Origin: CAINDR01 sp964495615
GTDB lineage: Bacteria; Patescibacteriota; Patescibacteriia; Patescibacteriales; UBA12465
Direction of reading: 5' to 3'
DNA: 14,272 nucleotides
NCBI GenBank assembly: GCA_964495615.1
Contig: CAZBVX010000017.1
Span: forward strand, 1 to 14,272
The notes under the pieces were generated by a model. The model was not told the origin of the DNA. It was given only the letters and a program-made list of their open reading frames with translations, and did not search any database. The stretch's first letter is position 1, and the number at the start of each line of letters is the position of its first letter. The translations under genes were made by a program, and so were the position numbers. Of this stretch, positions 1 through 7,130 are shown in pieces.

Positions 1-109
1 TGATTTCGACATGACTGGCTATCTGAGAACCAAATATGACCAAGCACGCGGACACCTGCGCAAACTGGAACAAATGGCTTACGAAATAAAATTAAGAATC
101 GGCGAATGA
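1..109 (+). CDS. C-terminal end of an unidentified protein (partial)
   Basis: An open frame enters from the left edge (codons from base 2) and ends at TGA 107-109. The 35 visible residues end in ...LRIGE and look like an amphipathic, charged helix (YLRTKYDQARGHLRKLEQ), but I recognise no family. The stop overlaps the next ATG (106-108) in an ATGA arrangement, which suggests one transcript and translational coupling with the phosphoesterase. Only the tail is present, so no function is assigned. Confidence 0.6.
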   Translation, partial: DFDMTGYLRTKYDQARGHLRKLEQMAYEIKLRIGE

Positions 110-603
110 TTATTGCAATTTTCTCTGATAGCCATGACGATTGGCAAAATTTGAAACAGTTTCTAGATTATTGCTATCAACAAAAAATAAAGACTATTCT
201 CTTCTGTGGCGACTTGGCCAACAAAGAGACTCTCGAATATTTGACCGCCAACTTCAGCGGTCAAATTTTTATGGTCAGCGGCAATGCTGATTTTTTTGAT
301 GGCCGCGATATAAAAAAATATTCAAATATTATTTACGAAGAAAAAGTCTTGCGCGCAACAATGGGTGCTTTAAAAATTATTGCCGTCCATAAACCAAAAG
401 AACTGGAAGAAATTTTAGCAACCACTAACGAATATTTTGATTTCGCTTTTTGTGGCCATACCCACCGACCAGATATGAAGAAAAAAAGACAAACAATTAT
501 TGCCAACCCTGGAACTTTAAACGGCCCAGTTTCCCAAGCCAGCTTTGCAGTCCTGGATACGGAAACAAAAAAATTAGAATTAAAAATTCTTTCTTTAATT
601 TAA
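106..603 (+). CDS. YfcE/MJ0936-family metallophosphoesterase
   Basis: This 165-aa protein is a calcineurin-like phosphoesterase of the small YfcE/MJ0936 type, which is close to its full length. Metal-site motifs appear in order: SDSH (Asp8, His10), GDL (Asp36), GNAD (Asn60), a lone His95 in AVHKP, and GHTH (His118, His120), followed by NPGTLNGP, typical of the family C-terminal part. The usual HGH at the fourth block is reduced to one His, which is the only odd point. Family members hydrolyse phosphodiesters with two divalent metals in the cytoplasm, but the natural substrate is generally unknown and nothing here narrows it. The start at 106 overlaps the preceding stop by ATGA and has no Shine-Dalgarno sequence. 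No clear terminator follows. Confidence 0.9.
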   Translation: MIIAIFSDSHDDWQNLKQFLDYCYQQKIKTILFCGDLANKETLEYLTANFSGQIFMVSGNADFFDGRDIKKYSNIIYEEKVLRATMGALKIIAVHKPKELEEILATTNEYFDFAFCGHTHRPDMKKKRQTIIANPGTLNGPVSQASFAVLDTETKKLELKILSLI

Positions 604-640
604 AAATTTTAATAAAATTAGCACAAAACAACTATCATTC

Positions 641-669
641 TTGACAGAATATAACTATTGTGATATAAT
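641..669 (+). promoter_or_regulatory. Consensus sigma-70-type promoter for the small membrane protein gene
   Basis: TTGACA (641-646), a 17-bp spacer and TATAAT (664-669) are both perfect hexamers. A TG one base before the -10 adds an extended -10 element. Transcription should start near 676, about 40 nt before the ATG at 717. This is the closest match to consensus I found in the window. Confidence 0.85.
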
Positions 670-716
670 AATAACATAGTTTAAAAGAGTATTCATTAAC
701 AAAAAACATATAAAAA

Positions 717-1157
717 ATGGAAAAAATTAGAGAAATTAGAGAAATTAGTGATTTAACAAAAACTTTCAATGATGCAGAATTTAATGTTTATCACAAAATT
801 GAAGAAAAATTAGGAAAATATATTGAGATAAGTTATTTGTTTCTTTTATTATTTTTCGCGATTTCTACTGTTGTAACCGGAAATTTAAACTTCTTTCTTG
901 TTTCAATTATCGGTGCCTTGCTGTTGATAATTTCAAATTACGTAACACTACTTATTAGATTTAGATACAGAATTCTAAAAGAAATGGTTGAAATGTTTTG
1001 GCCAAGCAAGTTGTACGAAAAAGAAAAAATCAAACGGGAGGCTAAATTCCAATTAACAACAAAAAAAGAAGTAATTAAAGAAATGAAAACGATTTGGGGA
1101 GAGTGGAAAGAAATAGCAGAAGAAGCAGAAAAAATTATCAACTCTGTAAAATTTTAA
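717..1157 (+). CDS. Small two-helix membrane protein of unknown function
   Basis: This 146-aa protein is not one I recognise. A charged N-terminus containing a short repeat (KIREIREI, from repeated agagaaatt) precedes two hydrophobic segments at about residues 36-55 and 58-80, joined by a very short turn (TGNL). This gives a helical hairpin with both ends on the same side of the membrane, probably cytoplasmic since the flanks are rich in Lys and Arg. The remaining 65 residues are Lys/Glu-rich and likely helical or coiled-coil. It stands alone between its own consensus promoter and a terminator, in a unit of about 530 nt, and is more AT-rich than its neighbours. No Shine-Dalgarno precedes the ATG. 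It could be a membrane anchor or stress protein, but that is a guess. Confidence 0.75.
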   Translation: MEKIREIREISDLTKTFNDAEFNVYHKIEEKLGKYIEISYLFLLLFFAISTVVTGNLNFFLVSIIGALLLIISNYVTLLIRFRYRILKEMVEMFWPSKLYEKEKIKREAKFQLTTKKEVIKEMKTIWGEWKEIAEEAEKIINSVKF

Positions 1158-1176
1158 AAGACTTGTTTAAAAAAAC

Positions 1177-1211
1177 AAAAAGACCAATTCATTTGAATTG
1201 GTCTTTTTTCT
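1177..1211. terminator. Bidirectional rho-independent terminator
   Basis: A perfect 10-bp stem (1181-1190 with 1195-1204, loop ATTT) is flanked by A-rich DNA on the left and a T-run on the right. It works for the plus-strand membrane protein gene, which ends at 1157, and for the minus-strand uvrA-like gene, whose stop is at 1221-1223. It thus separates the convergent units. Confidence 0.9.
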
Positions 1212-1220
1212 TTTTTTATT

Positions 1221-3677
1221 TTATTTATCCGTCAAAGCCAAATATTTTCCTGTGTAACTTTTTTTATTTTTCTTTAATTCTTCCGGTGTACCCACACCAA
1301 CGATTTCACCACCCTGATTGCCGCCTTCTGGCCCCAAATCAATCACCCAATCGGCAGACTTAATAACATCCAAATTGTGTTCAATTACCAAAACGGTATT
1401 GCCAGCGTCTACTAATTGATTAACTACTAACAATAACCGATCAATATCGGCAAAATGCAAGCCAGTAGTTGGCTCATCGAGAATATACAAAGTTTTACCT
1501 GTTGAACGGCGCGATAATTCGGTTGCTAATTTTACTCTCTGAGCTTCACCACCAGAAAGAGTGGTTGCTGACTGACCGAGCTTCAAATAACCCAAGCCGA
1601 CCTTTTCCAAAACAGAAAGTTTCTCATACAAAGGGGCGGTCGTTTTGAAATATGGCATAGATTCGGAAACAGTCATTTCCAAAAAATCATAAATACTTTT
1701 TCCTTTATACAAAACTTCTAAAACTTTTTTCTGATAACGTTTTCCTTGGCAATTATCGCAAGTCACATAAATGTCCGACATGAACTGCATTTCAACTTTT
1801 ATCACACCATCACCTTCGCAATGTTCACAGCGTCCACCAACAACATTAAAAGAAAAATGACCGGCGTTCAAACCTTTTACTTTTGCTTCCGGCAATCCCG
1901 CAAATAAATCGCGGATATAGGTGAAGACACCTGTGTAGGTCGCCGGATTTGAACGCGGTGTGCGGCCAATCGGCGACTGATCAATATCAATCACTTTATC
2001 AATATTTTCCAAACCTTTTATTTCTTTGTGCTTCCCTGGCTCAACTTTGGCGCGATAAAATTTGCGGTTAAGCGCATTTGCCAAAATGTCAGTTACCAAA
2101 GAAGATTTTCCACTTCCAGAAACTCCTGTGATAGCAACTAATTTCCCCAGAGGAATGGTGACATTAATATTTTTTAAATTATGTTCTGAGGCACCAACAA
2201 TTTCAATCTTTTTCCCATTGCCAGAACGATAACTGTTTTTTGGTGAAATTTTTTTTCGCCCCGAAAGATAATCTCCAGTTAATGAATTGTGACAATTTTT
2301 TATTTTTTCTGGCGTTCCTTCATAAATTATTTTTCCACCCAAAATCCCTGCTCCTGGACCAACATCAATCAAATGGTCAGCGGCCATCATCGTTGCTTCG
2401 TCATGTTCAACAACAATTACTGTATTTCCCAAATCTCTTAATTTTTTTAAAGTTTCAATTAATTTGTCGTTGTCCCGCTGATGCAAACCAATTGATGGCT
2501 CGTCCAAAACATAAATCACTTCGGTTAGACCGGAGCCGATTTGAGTAGCCAGGCGCATTCTTTGCGCTTCACCGCCAGACAAAGTACCAGAAGGACGACT
2601 GATTGAAAGATAGGAAAGACCCACTTTATTCAACAAGTCCAAGCGACTAATAATTTCTTTAATAATCGGTCGAGCAATCATTAGTGAGCCATTTTTTAAT
2701 TTACTTTCAATTAATATTAATTTATCTTTCAATTCTGGAATTGCCAAGTCGCTCAAGTCGGCAATAGAAAAACCTTCTATTTTGACGGCTAATGATTCTT
2801 TCTTCAAACGCTGTCCTTGGCAAGTCGGACAAGGGGAAACCACGAGACATTTTTCAATTTCTTGTTTAATAAAGCTGGAGCGAGTATCTTGATAACGGTC
2901 CAAAAGAATTTTTTTTAAACCCAAAAAATTTTTATTTCCATCCAAGAGAAATTTTTTTTCTGCGGCGGTGAAAAACTTTACTGGTTTTAAAAAGTCCAAA
3001 TCACTCTCTTTAATCTCTTTGGCAAATGGAGCAAAAAAAGAATTGGGATTATTGAGAGCATTAATTCCTAGTGGTCTAATTGCTCCTTCAGCTAAACTCA
3101 AATTTTCATTCAATACCAAGCTACTACTAACTTCCGGACACTGTCCCAAGCCGCCGCAAGCTGAACAGGCTCCCTGTCCAGAATTAAAAGAAAAATTACT
3201 AGATTCTAATTCCGCCAAACTAAAATGACCTTTTGAACAAACAAAAGCCGGAGCATTTTTCTCTTTGCTTGGATTTCTTTTTAAGCGTAGGCCGCATTCC
3301 GGACAATGCGGTGTACCAGCTTTGGCATAAAGTAAACGGAGAAAATCATAAATTTCCGAAACTGTGCCAACCGTGGAACGAGTGTTGGCTGAAACAGAGC
3401 GTTGGTCAATGGAAATTGCCGGCGATAAACCATCAATAAAATCCAAATCCGGCTTATCCATCAAACCAACAAATTGACGAGCATAAGAAGATAAAGATTC
3501 AACATAGCGGCGTTGCCCTTCGGCATAGATTGTATCAAAGGCCAAAGAAGATTTGCCGCTGCCAGACAAACCAGTGACCACCACCAGCTCCCCGCGAGGA
3601 ATATCAATATTGATATTTTTTAAATTATTCACTCGCGCACCGCGAATGGAAATATTTTTTTGGCGATAATTTGGCAT
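1221..3677 (-). CDS. UvrA-family ABC ATPase lacking the UvrB-binding domain (class II/UvrA2-like)
   Basis: This 818-aa protein has the double-ABC layout of UvrA, the DNA-damage sensor of nucleotide excision repair. Visible motifs are: Walker A1 GLSGSGKSS (36-44); signature 1 LSGGE (366-370) with LDEPSIGLH; Walker A2 GVSGSGKSS (518-526); a CxxC pair at 617/620 and 640/643; signature 2 LSGGE (707-711) with LDEPTTGLH. Canonical UvrA is about 940 aa. Here only about 40 residues lie between the LYAKAG segment (116-121) and FSFN (162-165), where about 150 are usual, so the UvrB-binding domain is absent. Cys125, 128, 147, 171 and 174 remain from the first zinc region. The insertion domain is also shortened, with about 80 residues between SLAEGAI and CPTC. 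This matches class II UvrA (UvrA2/DrrC), a paralogue linked to damage tolerance or drug resistance. It is the last gene of a minus-strand operon, 9 bp after the PLD gene. No Shine-Dalgarno is seen. Confidence 0.92.
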   Translation of the reverse strand: MPNYRQKNISIRGARVNNLKNINIDIPRGELVVVTGLSGSGKSSLAFDTIYAEGQRRYVESLSSYARQFVGLMDKPDLDFIDGLSPAISIDQRSVSANTRSTVGTVSEIYDFLRLLYAKAGTPHCPECGLRLKRNPSKEKNAPAFVCSKGHFSLAELESSNFSFNSGQGACSACGGLGQCPEVSSSLVLNENLSLAEGAIRPLGINALNNPNSFFAPFAKEIKESDLDFLKPVKFFTAAEKKFLLDGNKNFLGLKKILLDRYQDTRSSFIKQEIEKCLVVSPCPTCQGQRLKKESLAVKIEGFSIADLSDLAIPELKDKLILIESKLKNGSLMIARPIIKEIISRLDLLNKVGLSYLSISRPSGTLSGGEAQRMRLATQIGSGLTEVIYVLDEPSIGLHQRDNDKLIETLKKLRDLGNTVIVVEHDEATMMAADHLIDVGPGAGILGGKIIYEGTPEKIKNCHNSLTGDYLSGRKKISPKNSYRSGNGKKIEIVGASEHNLKNINVTIPLGKLVAITGVSGSGKSSLVTDILANALNRKFYRAKVEPGKHKEIKGLENIDKVIDIDQSPIGRTPRSNPATYTGVFTYIRDLFAGLPEAKVKGLNAGHFSFNVVGGRCEHCEGDGVIKVEMQFMSDIYVTCDNCQGKRYQKKVLEVLYKGKSIYDFLEMTVSESMPYFKTTAPLYEKLSVLEKVGLGYLKLGQSATTLSGGEAQRVKLATELSRRSTGKTLYILDEPTTGLHFADIDRLLLVVNQLVDAGNTVLVIEHNLDVIKSADWVIDLGPEGGNQGGEIVGVGTPEELKKNKKSYTGKYLALTDK

Positions 3678-3686
3678 AAAAAACGC

Positions 3687-4721
3687 TTACAAAAATGGAT
3701 AAAAAAGTTTAAGACTTATCTTAACAAAAAAATCCATTAAGTTCAATGGGCGTTTTTTTGGGTCAAAAACAACAGCCGAAACCTGCCAGCGATTAATAAT
3801 TTTTAACAAGTCATTGATTACTGTTTTTTGATTAAAAAAGACTCCGCTTTCTACGTTGATATTAATAGAAAGAATATCAAAATTGGAAGAGCCAATCATC
3901 GCCTCTTGATTATCAATGACAAATATTTTTGCATGATTCATTTTGGGCAGAAAATAAAATTTCACCCCCAGGGCTGCCAAACGAGAAGCATAATTATAAT
4001 TTACTCGATCAATAAAATAAAAATCCGTGAATTTAGGCAAAACGACTTCAACTTTTATGCCACGATTAACAGCATTGTCAAGCAGAACCATTAACCAGCG
4101 AGGCGGAACAAGATAAGGAGTGACAATAATAATATTTTCCTGGGCGGCTACTATTTTTTGGCGATAATAATCTTTTAAAGAATAGGCGTTCTTGTTAGAC
4201 CAATCATCAATAACCCAAGATTTTATTTTTTTTATTAAAGCGTTGTTTTTATATTTTAAAATTTCTTGATTCTTCCCGCCACAAGTTTTGTAGCTTTGAG
4301 CAAAAATTTTCAAAAGCGGTTTAACAATTTTCCCTTGTAAACGTATTTGCAAGTCATCCCATTCAACTATTTTTTGATGAATATTGACACCGCCCAAAAA
4401 AGCCACTTTTTCATCAACGATCAATATTTTACGATGGGTTCTTCGAAGAAGCCGTGAAAAAAATAAAAACTCCGCGCCAGCCGCACGAAGTTCATTCACT
4501 GCTTCTTTTTTTAAACCCAGACTACCAAAAGCATCAGCAATAATTACCACCGTCACGCCATTCTGCAAACGTTCTTTGATCACCCCAAAAAAATCGTGAG
4601 TGACAGAGGTATCATCCGAGAGAATGTACATTTCTAAAAAAATTGAGTGCTGAGCTTGGCGGATTGCTTCAATCATTCCATCCCAGGCTTTTTTTGAAGT
4701 TGTATATAATTTATACTTCAT
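3687..4721 (-). CDS. Phospholipase D-superfamily enzyme, cardiolipin synthase-like
   Basis: This 344-aa protein has two HKD catalytic motifs, the hallmark of the PLD superfamily: His96-x-Lys98-x4-Asp103 with a following GG, and His263-x-Lys265-x4-Asp270 with a following GSSN. The length and two-domain layout fit ClsB/ClsC-type cardiolipin synthases, which move phosphatidyl groups between phospholipids. There are no N-terminal membrane helices of the ClsA type. A hydrophobic patch at the C-terminus (about 325-344) could aid membrane contact. It lies 2 bp after the patatin gene and 9 bp before the uvrA-like gene, so it is co-transcribed with both. Other PLD-family roles (transphosphatidylase, phosphodiesterase) cannot be excluded. 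Confidence 0.9.
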   Translation of the reverse strand: MKYKLYTTSKKAWDGMIEAIRQAQHSIFLEMYILSDDTSVTHDFFGVIKERLQNGVTVVIIADAFGSLGLKKEAVNELRAAGAEFLFFSRLLRRTHRKILIVDEKVAFLGGVNIHQKIVEWDDLQIRLQGKIVKPLLKIFAQSYKTCGGKNQEILKYKNNALIKKIKSWVIDDWSNKNAYSLKDYYRQKIVAAQENIIIVTPYLVPPRWLMVLLDNAVNRGIKVEVVLPKFTDFYFIDRVNYNYASRLAALGVKFYFLPKMNHAKIFVIDNQEAMIGSSNFDILSININVESGVFFNQKTVINDLLKIINRWQVSAVVFDPKKRPLNLMDFFVKISLKLFYPFL

Positions 4722-4723
4722 TA

Positions 4724-5527
4724 TTATTTATTTAGAGCTGCTTTAATTTTTGGTATAATTTTTTCTGTCGCTTTTTCACCAATTTTAATGAGAGCTTCTA
4801 TTATTTTCGGATCAAGGTATTCTTTAAATTTTACTGAATTAATAAGTTGCGAAGTATCAGGAGCAATAACAATATCGGCAAACTTACAAGAATTAGCTGC
4901 TAAATTATGGACAACAATTCTACTGCTGCGCAAAGCCACTTTGGGCATGGTAAATTTTTTATTAATAAATTCATTAGCATGATAAAGATTTACCCCAATA
5001 ACAACGTCGGCGCCTTTTTTTCTTAGAACATCACAAGGGACTGGATTGCTTAAACCGCCATCAACTAAATAATGATCACGATATTTTTTTGGTTTGAATA
5101 CCAAAGGAACTGAACAGCTAGCGCGAACTGCTGAGGCTATCTTTCCTTTTTCGAAAACTATTTCTGAACCAGTGCTTAAATTTGTCGCAACAACTATCAA
5201 AGGAGTTAGGGTTTGGGAAATATCGCCAACGCCCAAATCTTTTTTTAGATATTTTTCAAATTTTTCACCATTAACAAAACCTCCACGCCAACTAAGATCA
5301 AAAATAATCGGCAACTTTTCACGTGGATTTTTGATAATTTCTTCTTTTAATTTTTCAATGTCGCGAAAAAGAGCGTAGTGAGCCGCTACCCAGGAACCAA
5401 TACTGGCACCGCTTAACATATCAATCGGAATATTGTTTTTTTCCAGCACTTTAATCACACCCAGAAGCGCAAAACCTCGAAAACCACCACTACTCAAAGC
5501 CAAACCGACTGTCTTTCTTTTTTTCAT
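4724..5527 (-). CDS. Patatin-like phospholipase (RssA/YlbK-type)
   Basis: This 267-aa protein carries the complete patatin active site. The oxyanion-hole glycine loop is GGFRG (14-18), the nucleophile elbow is GASIG with Ser42, and the Asp of the Ser-Asp dyad is Asp156 in VDGGLSNPVP. Patatins are lipid acyl hydrolases. The size fits the single-domain bacterial RssA/YchK group. It is the first gene of a three-gene minus-strand operon and its neighbour is a PLD-type lipid enzyme, so a role in membrane lipid turnover is a reasonable inference. The ATG lies about 23 nt after an extended -10 promoter and lacks a Shine-Dalgarno. Confidence 0.92.
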   Translation of the reverse strand: MKKRKTVGLALSSGGFRGFALLGVIKVLEKNNIPIDMLSGASIGSWVAAHYALFRDIEKLKEEIIKNPREKLPIIFDLSWRGGFVNGEKFEKYLKKDLGVGDISQTLTPLIVVATNLSTGSEIVFEKGKIASAVRASCSVPLVFKPKKYRDHYLVDGGLSNPVPCDVLRKKGADVVIGVNLYHANEFINKKFTMPKVALRSSRIVVHNLAANSCKFADIVIAPDTSQLINSVKFKEYLDPKIIEALIKIGEKATEKIIPKIKAALNK

Positions 5528-5550
5528 AAATAAAAAATTATTGCCTAGAT

Positions 5551-5559
5551 ATTATAGCA
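5551..5559 (-). promoter_or_regulatory. Extended -10 promoter of the patatin-PLD-uvrA operon
   Basis: On the minus strand the sequence reads TGCTATAAT, a full extended -10 element (TATAAT at 5556-5551). No good -35 is visible 16-18 bp upstream, which is common for extended -10 promoters. Transcription would start near 5544, giving a leader of about 17-20 nt. Confidence 0.65.
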
Positions 5560-5586
5560 GATTTTTAGATAAATTAGGAGAGAAAC

Positions 5587-5616
5587 AAAAAAAAGAGCGC
5601 CAATGCGTTCTTTTTT
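5587..5616 (-). terminator. Rho-independent terminator after tRNA-Glu
   Basis: An 11-bp stem with one G-U pair (arms ending at 5600 and starting at 5605, loop of 4 nt) is followed on the minus strand by a run of eight T. It begins 6 nt after the tRNA-Glu 3' end and stops that transcript before the patatin promoter. Confidence 0.8.
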
Positions 5617-5621
5617 ATATG

Positions 5622-5693
5622 TAGTCCCTAGGGGAATCGAACCCCTGTTACCAGGATGAAAACCTGATGTCCTAACCACTAGACGAAGGGACC
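5622..5693 (-). tRNA. tRNA-Glu (anticodon TTC)
   Basis: A 72-nt cloverleaf reads on the minus strand. The acceptor arm GGTCCCT pairs with AGGGACT (G1-U72 wobble) and the discriminator is A. The D-arm is GTCTAGTGGTTAGGAC, the anticodon loop is TTTTCAT giving UUC, and the T-loop is GGGGTTCGATTCCCC. The 3' CCA is not encoded. It has its own promoter and terminator. Confidence 0.95.
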
Positions 5694-5700
5694 AATCTGT

Positions 5701-5729
5701 TTGAATGGATTTTTTTCTCAATCTATGTT
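5701..5729 (+). promoter_or_regulatory. Possible tsaD promoter
   Basis: TTGAAT (5701-5706), 17 bp, then TATGTT (5724-5729) would start transcription near 5736, about 38 nt before tsaD. The match is modest (4/6 at each hexamer). It interleaves with the divergent tRNA-Glu promoter. Confidence 0.3.
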
Positions 5730-5741
5730 AATACTGTGATA

Positions 5742-5770
5742 AGTATAAATAATAAAAATATCTTAGTCAA
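5742..5770 (-). promoter_or_regulatory. Promoter of tRNA-Glu
   Basis: On the minus strand TTGACT (5770-5765), a 17-bp spacer and TATACT (5747-5742) match sigma-70 consensus 5/6 at each hexamer. Transcription would start near 5735, about 42 nt before the tRNA. The -35 lies 4 bp from the tsaD start codon on the other strand. Confidence 0.65.
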
Positions 5771-5773
5771 GCT

Positions 5774-6817
5774 ATGTATATTCTAGCCATTGAAAGCAGT
5801 TGCGACGAAACTGCCGCAGCAATTTTGTCCGCAAAAAGCTCAGAAAAACTAAATATTCTTTCTAATATTATTTCTTCGCAAATAGATATTCATTCTCAAT
5901 ATGGTGGCGTTATTCCCGAGGTAGCAGCCAGAGAACATGTCTTAAATATCATCCCGGTGATCGCTGAGGCACTAAATAAAGCAAAAATTAAACCAAATCA
6001 ATTAACCGCCATCGCAGTAACCAAGGGGCCGGGGTTGATTACTTCTTTAATTTCCGGGATGGAAACTGCTCGCACCTTGGCTTATGCTTGGAATAAACCA
6101 CTGATCGGACTTAATCATATTGAGGGCCATATTTATGCTGCTTTTTTGGAACTCAAAAAAGATTTAAAATTTACAGCCGTTGTTTTGACTGTTTCTGGCG
6201 GACACACCTTAATTGCAGTAATGGAAACACATGGAAATTTAAAAATAATTGGCGAAACTCGTGATGACGCAGCTGGCGAAGCTTATGACAAAGGGGCAAA
6301 AATGCTTGGTCTTGGCTATCCAGGTGGTCCAGCGATTGCCAAACTAGCAGCTAGTTATCGTGCCAAATTTTCAGAAAAACCAAAAGAAACCCTAGATTTT
6401 CCTCGACCAATGATGAATTCCGGAGATTTTGATTTTTCTTTTTCTGGTCTAAAAACCTCCTTATTGTATAAATTAAAAGCTGACATCAAATGGAAAAACA
6501 AAATTGAACAATACTGCTATGAATATCAAGAAGCAATTTTGGATCTATTGGTAGAGAAAACCCTAAAAGCAGCAAAAAAATATCAAGCAAAAAGTATTAT
6601 TGCTAGCGGCGGAGTTTCTGCTAATTCTCGACTTCGAGAAAAACTATTAGAAAGAACAAGCATTGTTCTGCCAAAAACCCAAGTACATTTTCCCGAAATG
6701 GCCTATACTACCGACAACGCAGCAATGATTGCTTCGGCTGCTTTTTTTCATTTAAGCCGAAAAGCAAGGACAAAGCCTTGGCAAAAAGAAAAAGTTGAGC
6801 TAAACTTATCTTTGTAA
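5774..6817 (+). CDS. tsaD: tRNA N6-adenosine threonylcarbamoyltransferase TsaD
   Basis: This 347-aa protein is full length for TsaD (Kae1/Gcp/YgjD), the cytoplasmic enzyme that transfers threonylcarbamoyl from TC-AMP to A37 of ANN-decoding tRNAs, with TsaB and TsaE in bacteria. The ASKHA fold motifs are clear: AIESSCDET at the N-terminus; HIEGH with metal ligands His115 and His119; SGGHT; the DDAAGEAYDKGAKMLGLGYP nucleotide-binding segment; SGGVSANSRLR; and TDNAAMIA near the end. The ATG at 5774 gives the correct family N-terminus (MYILAIESS) and has no Shine-Dalgarno. A tRNA-Cys gene starts 3 nt after the stop, so the two are probably on one transcript. Confidence 0.97.
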   Translation: MYILAIESSCDETAAAILSAKSSEKLNILSNIISSQIDIHSQYGGVIPEVAAREHVLNIIPVIAEALNKAKIKPNQLTAIAVTKGPGLITSLISGMETARTLAYAWNKPLIGLNHIEGHIYAAFLELKKDLKFTAVVLTVSGGHTLIAVMETHGNLKIIGETRDDAAGEAYDKGAKMLGLGYPGGPAIAKLAASYRAKFSEKPKETLDFPRPMMNSGDFDFSFSGLKTSLLYKLKADIKWKNKIEQYCYEYQEAILDLLVEKTLKAAKKYQAKSIIASGGVSANSRLREKLLERTSIVLPKTQVHFPEMAYTTDNAAMIASAAFFHLSRKARTKPWQKEKVELNLSL

Positions 6818-6820
6818 GCT

Positions 6821-6894
6821 GGTTCGATGGCGAAGTGGTCTAACGCTGCAGTTTGCAAAACTGCCATTCGTGGGTTCGACTCCCACTCGAACCT
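6821..6894 (+). tRNA. tRNA-Cys (anticodon GCA)
   Basis: A 74-nt cloverleaf has acceptor GGTTCGA (6821-6827) pairing with TCGAACC (6887-6893) and discriminator T, as usual for tRNA-Cys. The anticodon stem is GCAGT/ACTGC with loop TTGCAAA (GCA), and the T-arm is GTGGG TTCGACT CCCAC. CCA is not encoded. It follows tsaD by 3 nt and ends just before a terminator, so the mature tRNA must be cut from the tsaD message unless a promoter lies inside tsaD. Confidence 0.95.
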
Positions 6895-6895
6895 C

Positions 6896-6924
6896 AAAAA
6901 AACCGCCTGCTGATTGGCGGTTTT
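6896..6924 (+). terminator. Rho-independent terminator after tRNA-Cys
   Basis: The stem AAAACCGCC (6899-6907) pairs with GGCGGTTTT (6916-6924) around an 8-nt loop and ends in a T-run. It closes the tsaD/tRNA-Cys unit. Confidence 0.85.
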
Positions 6925-6941
6925 ATAATTGGTGAAAAATC

Positions 6942-6950
6942 TGTGGATAA
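6942..6950 (-). promoter_or_regulatory. DnaA-box-like 9-mer (perfect consensus)
   Basis: TGTGGATAA is the exact reverse complement of the DnaA box TTATCCACA. A second near-consensus box in the same orientation lies 189 bp downstream, with AT-rich DNA between them. A single 9-mer can occur by chance, so functional status is uncertain. Confidence 0.4.
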
Positions 6951-6977
6951 CTTGTGCGGAAAAGCAATAATTATTTT

Positions 6978-7007
6978 AGATAAGTCTACATTTATGTGGA
7001 CTTATCT
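6978..7007. repeat. 13-bp inverted repeat (hairpin)
   Basis: AGATAAGTCTACA (6978-6990) pairs with TGTGGACTTATCT (6995-7007) around the loop TTTA, with one G-U pair. The T-run after it is broken (TTAATTT), so it is at best a weak back-up terminator. It could also be a protein-binding dyad, and it lies between the two DnaA-like boxes. Confidence 0.6.
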
Positions 7008-7100
7008 TTAATTTAGTAAATTTTTAATATTCTTTTATTATTTAATATTAAATAAAATAACCATACATCTTGAAAAATTTAAAACAAATTTGAACATTTA

Positions 7101-7129
7101 TTGACCATTAAAACAAATAATGCTAAAAT
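7101..7129 (+). promoter_or_regulatory. Promoter-like element without an ORF downstream
   Basis: TTGACC (7101-7106), a 17-bp spacer and TAAAAT (7124-7129) each match consensus 5/6, with a TGC extended -10. Transcription would start near 7136 and run about 340 nt of apparently non-coding, hairpin-rich sequence before ychF. It could make a small RNA or a long ychF leader. Confidence 0.5.
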
Positions 7130-7130
7130 A

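Noticed and set aside
107..109. TGA read as glycine, as in some CPR lineages
   Set aside because: The TGA forms a normal ATGA overlap with the next gene, and the conserved proteins contain no in-frame TGA, so the standard code fits.
3183..3317. Frameshift or sequencing loss as the explanation for the short UvrA
   Set aside because: The frame is intact across the junction, flanking motifs are in register, and the missing part matches the domain boundary of known class II UvrA proteins.
1221..5527. Several long open frames on the plus strand opposite the uvrA, PLD and patatin genes
   Set aside because: They are antisense to genes with full motif support, have low-complexity translations and match no family.
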